6,851 nucleotides of DNA from positions 1 to 6,851 of the forward strand of contig JAJYIC010000131.1 in NCBI GenBank assembly GCA_021790295.1, in the 5' to 3' direction. Source of the DNA: Pseudomonadota bacterium (lineage in GTDB: Bacteria; Pseudomonadota; Alphaproteobacteria; ATCC43930; CGMCC-115725). The position numbers and the translations under genes are program-made. The notes beneath the pieces are model-generated. The model had not been told where the DNA came from. It was given only the letters and a program-made list of their open reading frames with translations, and searched no databases. Positions 1-5,829 of the stretch are shown here, piece by piece. The first letter of the stretch is position 1. Each line of letters begins with the position of its first letter.

Positions 1-1226
1 GGGGCGCGCTTTTTGGCGAAGCGATCCATTTTGCCCGCGAAGGTTTTGCCCCGACCCCTCACTACAGGGATTTCGAACGCGACCATCGGAAGCTTGGCGA
101 GCCCGAGGCGAAGTTTAGAAAGGCCTTCTTTTTGGCCGAGGCGCCTTTGGGCAAGGTTCTGGTGCAGGGCAATCTCGCTTCCACTCTCGAAGAGATCGCG
201 GCCGAAGGGGCGGAAGGCTTTTACCGGGGGGCTTTATCGAGGCGGCTTGCGAAGTCCGTCGCCGAAGCGGGATGCCTTGTCGAAGCCGGCGACCTCGAAG
301 CCTTCGAGGTCGAACGCCAGGAGCCGCTCGCGATCGAATATCGCGGTCTGACCGTTCTCGAATCCCCGCCCAATTCGACCGGTTTCGTTTTTCTCGAAGA
401 GTTGAAGATCGTCGAGAATTTCGATCTCGAAGGGTTCGGTTACCTGTCGCCCGATTGCGTCCACGTCATGGTCGAAGCAAAAAAACTCGCTTTTGCCGAC
501 CGCGAGCTCTGGGCCGCCGATCCGAAGACTCTCGTCCCCCCGTTCGAAAAATTATTCGCGCCCGATTACGCCGCGCGTCTTGCCTCCCGCATCGACATGC
601 GCCGGGCCGGGCAGCCCTCGAGCGCGCCCAGAACTTCAGGCGAGACCACCTATTTCTGCACCGCCGACAGCGAAGGCAATGCGGTTTCCGGGATCCAAAG
701 CCTCAACAGCGCCTGGGGCGCGGGCATCCTTGCCGGCGATACGGGGATCCTCCTCAACAACCGCATGGCCTACTGGCATCTCGAACCCGGCCATCCGAAC
801 CGGCTGCGGCCGGGCCGGCGGGTGCGGCAGACGATGAACCCCCCTCTCGTCTTGAAGGACGGGCGGCTTTGGGGCGTTTTTGGCACCCCTGGAGCCGACA
901 ATCAGGTCCAGGTCAATCTGCAAGTCTTCTCGGCCATGGCCGATTTCGGGCTCGACCCGCAACAGGCGGCGGAGGCGCCGCGTTGGGCGTCGAACCGGCC
1001 CGGAGAATATGCAAATTATCCGCACCAAGGCGCGGACGTTCTCAGCATGGAACGGCGCTTTCCCGAGGAGTTGCGCAAAGAACTCGCGCGCCGCGGCCAT
1101 CCGGTCGAGACCGTCGGCGATCTCGAAGGGCCGTGCAGCGTCGAGATCATACGCCGCGACCCGCAGACGGGGATCCTCATCGCCGGATCGGACCCGCGCC
1201 GCGACGGCTGGGCGCTCGCCTGGTAG
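1..1226 (+). CDS. Gamma-glutamyltransferase-family Ntn hydrolase, 3' part (5' end outside window)
   Basis: The reading frame is open from base 3 to the TAG at 1224-1226. Residues before the TTG at 132 (…GALFGEAIHFAREGF…) already match the family, so the true start lies left of the window. Family members are exported Ntn hydrolases that self-cleave into large and small subunits and hydrolyse or transfer gamma-glutamyl groups, or acylate/deacylate related amides. Seen here: the large-subunit segment with ESPPNSTGF and an EAKKLAFADRELW stretch, then the autocleavage/nucleophile site GETTYF, with the predicted catalytic Thr codon at 645-647. The small subunit follows with SLNSAWGAGI, GILLNNRM, TMNPPLVLKDG and FGTPGADNQVQ. 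The E. coli Asp after LLNN and the Ser-Ser pair that hold the gamma-glutamyl group are not matched (MAYW and RQT instead), so glutathione need not be the substrate. The gene converges with the propeller gene. Family assignment is firm; substrate is unknown. Confidence 0.93.
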   Translation, partial: GALFGEAIHFAREGFAPTPHYRDFERDHRKLGEPEAKFRKAFFLAEAPLGKVLVQGNLASTLEEIAAEGAEGFYRGALSRRLAKSVAEAGCLVEAGDLEAFEVERQEPLAIEYRGLTVLESPPNSTGFVFLEELKIVENFDLEGFGYLSPDCVHVMVEAKKLAFADRELWAADPKTLVPPFEKLFAPDYAARLASRIDMRRAGQPSSAPRTSGETTYFCTADSEGNAVSGIQSLNSAWGAGILAGDTGILLNNRMAYWHLEPGHPNRLRPGRRVRQTMNPPLVLKDGRLWGVFGTPGADNQVQVNLQVFSAMADFGLDPQQAAEAPRWASNRPGEYANYPHQGADVLSMERRFPEELRKELARRGHPVETVGDLEGPCSVEIIRRDPQTGILIAGSDPRRDGWALAW

Positions 1227-1237
1227 GCGGCCTCGCC

Positions 1238-1277
1238 CAAAATAAAGCCTGCCGCGAAAGGGGTTTCCGCGGCAGGC
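1238..1277 (-). terminator. Rho-independent terminator of the propeller gene
   Basis: A perfect 10-bp stem (1247-1256 paired with 1268-1277) encloses a possible three-pair AAA/TTT inner stem with a GGGG loop. Read on the - strand, the hairpin is followed by TTTATTTTG (complement of 1238-1246), the U-tract expected of an intrinsic terminator. It begins about 40 bases after the stop of the - strand propeller gene. On the + strand the bases after the hairpin are AGAAGAAGC, with no U-tract, so it should not by itself terminate the GGT gene efficiently. Confidence 0.8.
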
Positions 1278-1293
1278 AGAAGAAGCAAGGTCA

Positions 1294-1318
1294 GAAAGCG
1301 CTTTCGGCGCCTCTTTTC
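1294..1318 (+). terminator. Possible weak terminator for the GGT-family gene
   Basis: On the + strand a 12-bp perfect palindrome (1294-1305) lies at the start of this segment. GCGC at 1298-1301 can pair with GCGC at 1307-1310 around a TTTCG loop, and the tract that follows (CTCTTTTCTACTCTTTTCC) is pyrimidine- and T-rich. The stem is short and would need a bulge to extend through GAAA/TTTTC. The position, about 70 bases after the GGT stop, is right, but the structure is weak. It runs up to the stop codon of the convergent gene. Confidence 0.25.
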
Positions 1319-2538
1319 TACTCTTTTCCGTGTTCCTTGTGGTCGGCGGCGAGCACCTCGACGCAACCGAGCGTGCAACTGCTGTCGTTTGCGGGCTTTG
1401 CAACGCTCGGCAGGTAGACGTGGCCGTTGTCCGAATCGGCGGCGACCGAGTGATCGCCCTTTACGGTCGAAATAACCTGGTCGAACTTGCGCGTCTGCCC
1501 GTCGATGATGCCGAGAACCGGGGTGGACACGTTGTTGACGACATTGTTTCCCGCGGCGCCGAAATAATGGCCATCCTCGGGATTGAACCACACCTCGTCG
1601 GTGGAATTGAACTGCGGGAACACCTTCATGATGTGTCCGCTCGCGAGATTGATCTGCTCGGTGCTTTTATCCGAGCAGCCGACATAGGCGAATTTCTCGG
1701 GCCCGAGGGCAAGACCCGCCGGTTCGCAGCCGGTCGGATAGCTTTTGATGATCGTCCTGGTCGTCGGATCGATGACCGCGATCACCCCGCTGTCGAGGAC
1801 GCCGCCCAACTCCGGAACCGAAAGGTAGAAAAGGCCGGTGCGCGGCGACCACGCGGATTGTTCGAGACCGTTCGTAGCGGTCGAAAACGTGATCGTCCCG
1901 AGGATGGGGTAGGGCGCCGTCGTCGAGATGAAGCTGAGGAAAGGCGGGCTGTCGGCATCGTTGGCGACGACGACGATACCGTCCTTGGGGTCATAGGCCA
2001 TCTCGTCGGCGCGTTTGGTGCCGCCCGTCGAGATCGTCTTGATCACCGCGTTGGTCGTAAGATCGATGATTTCGACCTCGCTCGGGTAATTGCCGACCCA
2101 GGCCTGTTTGACCGTCGGGGTGACGACCGTCAAAACCCCGTTCGGTCCCGCCTCATCGAAATTGGTCCCGGTGATGCCGGCAAAACCGTTGACCTGTGCA
2201 ACGAGCGCATTGGTCTCCGTATTCCAGATGTCGACCGAGCAATGGGTGCGATCGGCAAGGAAATAAAGACCAAGCTCGCTATCGACAAAGCTGATGTCGA
2301 AAGAGGCAAGGCCGGTGCTGGTGGCGCCGGTAGAGGGGCAGGCCGTGTTATTGGCGGGGGCCGGAACCGAAAGCGTGCTGGCAAGGCCGAAACTCTCTTC
2401 ATTCTTGCCGTCGCCGTTGTCGTGGGCAAAAGCGCTTCCAACGCTATAACCGAGGAGCGCCGCAAAAGCGAAACCGAGAGGCAGAAGCCATCCTGCCCCT
2501 CGCATGGCCGATCCAACTCGTGGGCCAAGCCAAACCAT
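1318..2538 (-). CDS. Secreted YVTN/NHL-like seven-blade beta-propeller protein
   Basis: The product is a 406-residue exported protein of unknown specific function. The frame could be extended to 2619, but the ATG at 2538 is chosen because GGGAGG lies six bases upstream and a Sec signal peptide follows at once: Arg at 7 and 13, a hydrophobic core at about 17-32, and a likely cleavage after SAFA (38/39). The mature part carries repeated strand-turn-strand units of the YVTN type: VDIWNTETNALVAQV (102-116), VEIIDLTTNAVIKTI (155-169), a weaker one at 201-216, IAVIDPTTRTIIKSY (253-267), TEQINLASGHIMKVF (293-307), LGIIDGQTRKFDQVI (342-356), and a terminal strand at 392-396. That makes six or seven blades. 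Six Cys (67, 100, 271, 288, 388, 392) suggest disulfides in the periplasm or outside. The C-terminus is charged (DHKEHGKE). Such proteins act as binding scaffolds or lactonase-like enzymes; nothing here fixes which. A strong terminator follows, and the gene probably has its own promoter. Confidence 0.85.
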   Translation of the reverse strand: MVWLGPRVGSAMRGAGWLLPLGFAFAALLGYSVGSAFAHDNGDGKNEESFGLASTLSVPAPANNTACPSTGATSTGLASFDISFVDSELGLYFLADRTHCSVDIWNTETNALVAQVNGFAGITGTNFDEAGPNGVLTVVTPTVKQAWVGNYPSEVEIIDLTTNAVIKTISTGGTKRADEMAYDPKDGIVVVANDADSPPFLSFISTTAPYPILGTITFSTATNGLEQSAWSPRTGLFYLSVPELGGVLDSGVIAVIDPTTRTIIKSYPTGCEPAGLALGPEKFAYVGCSDKSTEQINLASGHIMKVFPQFNSTDEVWFNPEDGHYFGAAGNNVVNNVSTPVLGIIDGQTRKFDQVISTVKGDHSVAADSDNGHVYLPSVAKPANDSSCTLGCVEVLAADHKEHGKE

Positions 2539-2697
2539 CTTGAACCTCCCATTTGAATGATCGACAGTTACCCTGGCTTCTCGCCGCAAAGTTTCACCGA
2601 AAGTTTCTTCGCCCGTCAAGGTTATTTGGGCGGCCGCACCCCTTGCCCTTCTTTTGCCACCGCAGGGGTTTACTTAAAGGCGCAGGGCGGGGGATTT
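2539..2697 (-). promoter_or_regulatory. Intergenic/leader region upstream of the propeller gene
   Basis: These 159 bases separate the hydroxylase stop from the propeller start. On the - strand a TTGACG (2619-2614) resembles a -35 box, but the hexamer 17 bases further on (TGAAAC) is a poor -10, so the promoter call is weak. Two copies of GAAACTTT lie 12 bases apart (2607-2600 and 2595-2588 on the - strand), downstream of the TTGACG. They could be half-sites for a regulator. I see no convincing U-tract terminator for the hydroxylase gene, so some read-through is possible. Confidence 0.3.
2545..2550 (-). promoter_or_regulatory. Shine-Dalgarno GGGAGG deciding the propeller start
   Basis: The - strand reads GGGAGG, then TTCAAG, then ATG at 2538. 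The near-consensus ribosome site with a six-base spacer supports the internal ATG over the longer frame beginning at 2619, whose extra 27 residues are polar and would bury the signal peptide. Confidence 0.8.
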
Positions 2698-4995
2698 TCA
2701 ATCGCGTTCGGCGAGCGCGCGCCAAATCTTCTCCGGAGTGGCCGGCATGTCGATGTGCGCGCCTTGCGGCAAGGCGTCGGCAACGGCATTGACGAGGGCG
2801 GCGAGAGCGGCCGTTGTCCCCGCTTCCCCGACGCCTTTGACGCCGAGGGCGTTCGATCGGCACGGCACCGGGTGGTGCGCGGCCTTTATGGGCGGCAGAA
2901 TGTCGGCGCGCGGGATCGCGTAATCGACAAAAGAGCCGCTCAAAAGCTGGCCTGTTTCCTCGTCATAGACCGCCTTTTCCAACAGCGCCTGCCCCACTCC
3001 CTGCGCGATCCCGCCCTGGACCTGGCCTTCGACCAGGACCGGTTCGAGAACCTTGCCGCAATCATCGACCGCTACATAGGAAACGAGATCGCAGGCGCCG
3101 GTTTCGGGATCGATCTCGACTTCCGCGATATGGCAACCGTTGGGAAAGGAAGGCGGCACGTCGGCGCTGCGGCGGGTATCGAGATTTTCCGCGATGGCCC
3201 CTTCCCGGAAAAGCGCGCGCGCCTGTTCGGCAAGTTCGAAAAGAGCGATGCGGCGATCCGTTCCGGCGATCTCGAAAGCGCCGTCGCGATACGCGATATC
3301 GGCTTCGGCCGCTTCGAAAATGCGGGCCGCGATCCGCTTTCCCTTGTCGATAAGGGCATCGATCGTCGCGACAATCGCGCCCCCCACCGACATCGTCGAA
3401 CGCGAGGCGACGGCGGCGGCGCTCGCAATCCCGCGATCGCTGTCGCCGGAGGCGAACGCGACCCGCTCCACGGCGATCTGCAGCCTTTCAGCCGCAAGCC
3501 GCCGGTAAAGGGTCTCATGGCCCTGGCCGCTCGCCTGCACCCCGATCGCGAGAAGAAGCCGGCTCTCTCCCGGAAAGGAGATTTCGGCTCCTTCGCCGGG
3601 CTGGCCTCCGGCGATTTCGAGAAAGCAGGAAATGCCGAGCCCTCGGTGCCGTCCGGCGGCCTCGGAATGCCGGCGCCGCGCGGCAAATCCCGCGACGTCC
3701 GCCTGTTCGAGCGCCTCTTCGAAGAGCGTCGGAAAATCGCCGCTGTCGTAAGTGGTCCCGACCGCGGTGCGGTAAGGCATCTGAAGCGGGGCGATGAGGT
3801 TGCGGCGGCGCAGCTCGATGCGGTCGATCCCGCTTTCCCGCGACGCCTCTTCGACCAGGCGTTCGAGACAGTAATTGGCTTCGGGCCGCCCCGCGCCGCG
3901 GTAGGGACCCGTCGGCACCGTATTCGTAAAGACGCAACGCACGCGCACCCCAACCGCCGGTATGTCGTACATCCCGGGCAGGCAGCGCACAAAATTCGCG
4001 GTGTTGATAAACGCCGCGTGCGAAGAAAGATAGGCGCCGATATTGGCGACAACCTCGATCTTGAGAGCGGTAAAGCGGCCGTCGCGATCGAGAGCAAGCG
4101 CGGCCTCCATTTCCGTACCGCGCCCTTGGTTGTCGCTCTCGAAACATTCCGAGCGCGTCGCCAGCCACCGCACCGGCCGCCCGAGCGCCTTTGCCGCAAC
4201 GAGAAGGGCCGGATATTCGGGATAAGTTGAGGTGCGCATGCCGAAGGCGCCGCCGACATCGCCGCTTTCGACCCGGAGCCTCTCGGGCGCAACTCCCATC
4301 ACTTTCGCAAGGGTGCGGGCGAGAACAAAAGCGCTCTGGGAGGCCGAGCGGAGCGTGAAACGCCCTCTTTTCTCATCGTAAAGGGCGAGAGCGGCCCGCG
4401 GTTCGAGCGGATTGACGATGATCCGCTGGTTTTCGAGCCGCAAGCGGACGACCCGCGCGGCTTCCTTAAAGGCGCGATCGAGCGCCTCGGGGTCACCCTC
4501 CGGCTGCTTCCAGTCGAGCGCGATATTGCCGGGCGCCTCGGGCCACAAGAGCGGCGCGTCGGCAGCGATCGCCTTTGCCGCATCGCTTACTGCGGGCAGT
4601 TCTTCGTAATCGACGGCGACGGCTTCGGCGCCTTCGCGCGCGGCCGCTTCGGAAAGGGCGACGACGAGCGCCACGGGTTCGCCGACATGGCGTACGAAGG
4701 CGCCTGCGAGCGCCGGGCGTTGCGGGATGAAAAGGGGTGCGCCGCCCGGAACCGGCCCGACGACGCTGACATTGCCGACGCCGGCCTCTTTCATGTCTTT
4801 TTCGGTGAGCACCGCGAGGACGCCCGGAGAGGAGCGCGCGCTTTCGATCACGCTCGCGCGGATGCGCGCGAAAGCGTGAGGGGAGCGGACGAAAACGGCA
4901 AACGCCTCGCCCTCTTCGCGGCCGTCGTCGGCAAAGCGCCCGGCTCCGGTGAGAAGCCTTTGGTCCTCGAAACGCGGTTTGTAGAAAGGGGTCAT
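2698..4995 (-). CDS. Molybdenum hydroxylase large subunit, CoxL form II-like (xanthine dehydrogenase family)
   Basis: This complete 765-residue protein is a molybdopterin-cytosine-dinucleotide-type hydroxylase catalytic subunit, a little shorter than the ~800 residues of true CoxL. The N-terminus (RFEDQRLLTGAGRFADD, 8-24) and the hammerhead region up to about 135 are typical. Mo-cofactor motifs follow in order: GDVGGAFGMR (245-254), PYRGAGRPEA (364-373), QASGQGHET (487-495), DCGKVLEP (645-652) with VEGQVQGGIAQG, and GVKGVGEAGT (718-727), whose Glu724 is the expected catalytic base. The active-site loop is PYRGAGR, not the AYRCSFR of CO-oxidising form I CoxL, so CO is unlikely to be proven as substrate; form II-like members act on, or are suspected to act on, other aldehydes or N-heterocycles. 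GGAG six bases before the ATG fixes the start. It follows ptsN by 52 bases. No FeS or FAD subunit gene is nearby. The segment around 525-528 is unusual (see findings). The family is certain; the substrate is unknown. Confidence 0.92.
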   Translation of the reverse strand: MTPFYKPRFEDQRLLTGAGRFADDGREEGEAFAVFVRSPHAFARIRASVIESARSSPGVLAVLTEKDMKEAGVGNVSVVGPVPGGAPLFIPQRPALAGAFVRHVGEPVALVVALSEAAAREGAEAVAVDYEELPAVSDAAKAIAADAPLLWPEAPGNIALDWKQPEGDPEALDRAFKEAARVVRLRLENQRIIVNPLEPRAALALYDEKRGRFTLRSASQSAFVLARTLAKVMGVAPERLRVESGDVGGAFGMRTSTYPEYPALLVAAKALGRPVRWLATRSECFESDNQGRGTEMEAALALDRDGRFTALKIEVVANIGAYLSSHAAFINTANFVRCLPGMYDIPAVGVRVRCVFTNTVPTGPYRGAGRPEANYCLERLVEEASRESGIDRIELRRRNLIAPLQMPYRTAVGTTYDSGDFPTLFEEALEQADVAGFAARRRHSEAAGRHRGLGISCFLEIAGGQPGEGAEISFPGESRLLLAIGVQASGQGHETLYRRLAAERLQIAVERVAFASGDSDRGIASAAAVASRSTMSVGGAIVATIDALIDKGKRIAARIFEAAEADIAYRDGAFEIAGTDRRIALFELAEQARALFREGAIAENLDTRRSADVPPSFPNGCHIAEVEIDPETGACDLVSYVAVDDCGKVLEPVLVEGQVQGGIAQGVGQALLEKAVYDEETGQLLSGSFVDYAIPRADILPPIKAAHHPVPCRSNALGVKGVGEAGTTAALAALVNAVADALPQGAHIDMPATPEKIWRALAERD

Positions 4996-5001
4996 TCAAA
5001 G

Positions 5002-5005
5002 CTCC
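5002..5005 (-). promoter_or_regulatory. Ribosome binding site of the CoxL-like gene
   Basis: The - strand reads GGAG, CTTTGA, ATG. The six-base spacing fits a Shine-Dalgarno site and supports the ATG at 4995, which also places the family's conserved RxEDxRLLTG motif at the expected N-terminal position. Confidence 0.65.
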
Positions 5006-5023
5006 GGCGCGGCCCGGCGCGGC
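5004..5023. repeat. Tandem 10-bp GC repeat, two copies
   Basis: CCGGCGCGGC occurs twice head to tail (5004-5013 and 5014-5023) in the 52-base gap between ptsN and the CoxL-like gene. It overlaps the GGAG ribosome site by two bases. It may simply be replication slippage in GC-rich DNA, or it may form local structure near the translation start. Confidence 0.7.
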
Positions 5024-5047
5024 CCCGCTGCCGAGCGGAAAGGGCGT

Positions 5048-5509
5048 CTATTCGCCGCCTCCTTCGGTCTCTTTCAAGACGGCGGTCACCTCCTGCGCCG
5101 TTTTCGCCTGGCGCAGGCGTAGCGCGACGCGCTCATCGCGCATCAGTCGCGAGATCGCGGCGAGAGCCGCAAGATGTTCGTTGGCGCTCTCGCCCGGGAT
5201 CAAAAGCAGGAAGACGAGATCGACCGGCGCCTCGTCGATCGCTTCGTATTGAAGCGGCGTCTCGAGACGGGCGAAAAGGCCGACAAAATGCTTGAGGCCG
5301 GCGATCCGCGCATGGGGCAGGGCAAAGCCGCGGCCGATCCCGGTCGAGCCCAGAACTTCGCGCGCCAACAGCGCTGCGGCGAGGACTTCCGGCTCGAACC
5401 CCGCTCTTCTTGCGGTCTTGCGGGCGAGTTCCCGCAACAGCGCCTCCTTGCCGGCGGCGCGCAGCCCGAGGACGATGTGATCGGGGGAGAAAAGAGCGCT
5501 GATCCGCAT
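5048..5509 (-). CDS. ptsN: PTS IIA-like nitrogen regulatory protein EIIA-Ntr
   Basis: The 153-residue product is close to the usual EIIA-Ntr length (about 150-163) and covers one PTS EIIA type-2 domain. The phosphorylation site is clear: REVLGSTGIGRGFALPHARI (50-69), with the phospho-accepting His66 (codon 5312-5314). Downstream are the typical APVDLVFLLLIP (93-104) and NEHLAALAAISRLMRD (109-124) segments. EIIA-Ntr takes phosphate from EI-Ntr through NPr and regulates targets by protein contact in the cytosol. Known E. coli partners include the K+ sensor KdpD and TrkA. Here ptsN lies downstream of a KdpD-type kinase on the same strand and 52 bases upstream of the CoxL-like gene, with which it may be co-transcribed. 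The usual neighbours rpoN and hpf are absent. The start ATG has no strong Shine-Dalgarno sequence, but the N-terminus aligns as expected. Confidence 0.95.
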   Translation of the reverse strand: MRISALFSPDHIVLGLRAAGKEALLRELARKTARRAGFEPEVLAAALLAREVLGSTGIGRGFALPHARIAGLKHFVGLFARLETPLQYEAIDEAPVDLVFLLLIPGESANEHLAALAAISRLMRDERVALRLRQAKTAQEVTAVLKETEGGGE

Positions 5510-5825
5510 CGACCGAGGTCTATCGCCTTTCGCTCACATGAACGCGCAGAAAATGCGGGCCGCCGCCCGGAACCGCAGGCGCGATCATCGGCAACGCTCT
5601 CGTCTTCGCAAAACCCCGTCGCGGCGGCGCAAAAGGGGGTCTCCCTTTAGGACGTCCAAAGCGCGCATCCTCACGATCCGGCGCATGAGGTCAACCGCTA
5701 GTTTTGCCGAGCGCGCTGAAAGCGGCCCGTCCTTTTGCCGCAGGCGGCGCTTCTTCGCCGGTTTCTCGGCGGTCTTTTGGCGGTTTTTCCCGGGAGGGAG
5801 CGGGGCGCAATGGCGAAATCCTTTC
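5510..5825. other. 316-base interval between kinase and ptsN, no convincing gene
   Basis: No open frame here resembles a known protein; the frames present encode Arg-rich products typical of shadow ORFs in GC-rich DNA. A response regulator (KdpE) that often follows kdpD is absent. On the - strand a TTGACC (5694-5689) with GAGGAT 16 bases on (5672-5667) could be a ptsN promoter, but the second box is poor. I found no hairpin with a U-tract that would clearly end the kinase transcript. Confidence 0.5.
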
Positions 5826-5829
5826 TCAT
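5698..5829 (-). CDS. Possible small basic ORF overlapping the kinase stop (43 aa)
   Basis: An ATG overlaps the kinase TGA in the ATGA arrangement often seen in translationally coupled genes, and runs 43 codons to a TAG at 5698. The product begins MRKDFAIAPRSLPG and is very rich in Arg and Lys. It matches no family I recognise, and composition alone could produce it. The overlap is the only positive evidence; a chance ORF is more likely. Confidence 0.15.
   Translation of the reverse strand: MRKDFAIAPRSLPGKTAKRPPRNRRRSAACGKRTGRFQRARQN

Noticed and set aside
1330..2556. 408-codon open frame on the + strand opposite the propeller gene
   Set aside because: It is Arg/Asp/Gly-rich with no recognisable domain; the - strand frame has a ribosome site, signal peptide and repeats. 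It is a GC-driven antisense shadow.
2539..2619. N-terminal extension of the propeller protein to 2619
   Set aside because: It would put 27 polar residues before a well-formed signal peptide, while GGGAGG sits correctly before the ATG at 2538.
2557..4230. 557-codon open frame on the + strand opposite the CoxL-like gene
   Set aside because: The - strand encodes a full set of molybdenum hydroxylase motifs; the + strand product is unlike any family and is compositionally a shadow.
5626..5650. AAAGGG/CCCTTT inverted repeat as a terminator
   Set aside because: The stem is only about six weak pairs and the T residues are part of the stem, leaving no separate U-tract.
5585..5825. - strand frame continuing past the kinase in another phase
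   Set aside because: It is an overlapping-frame extension with a highly basic low-complexity product and no homology I recognise.
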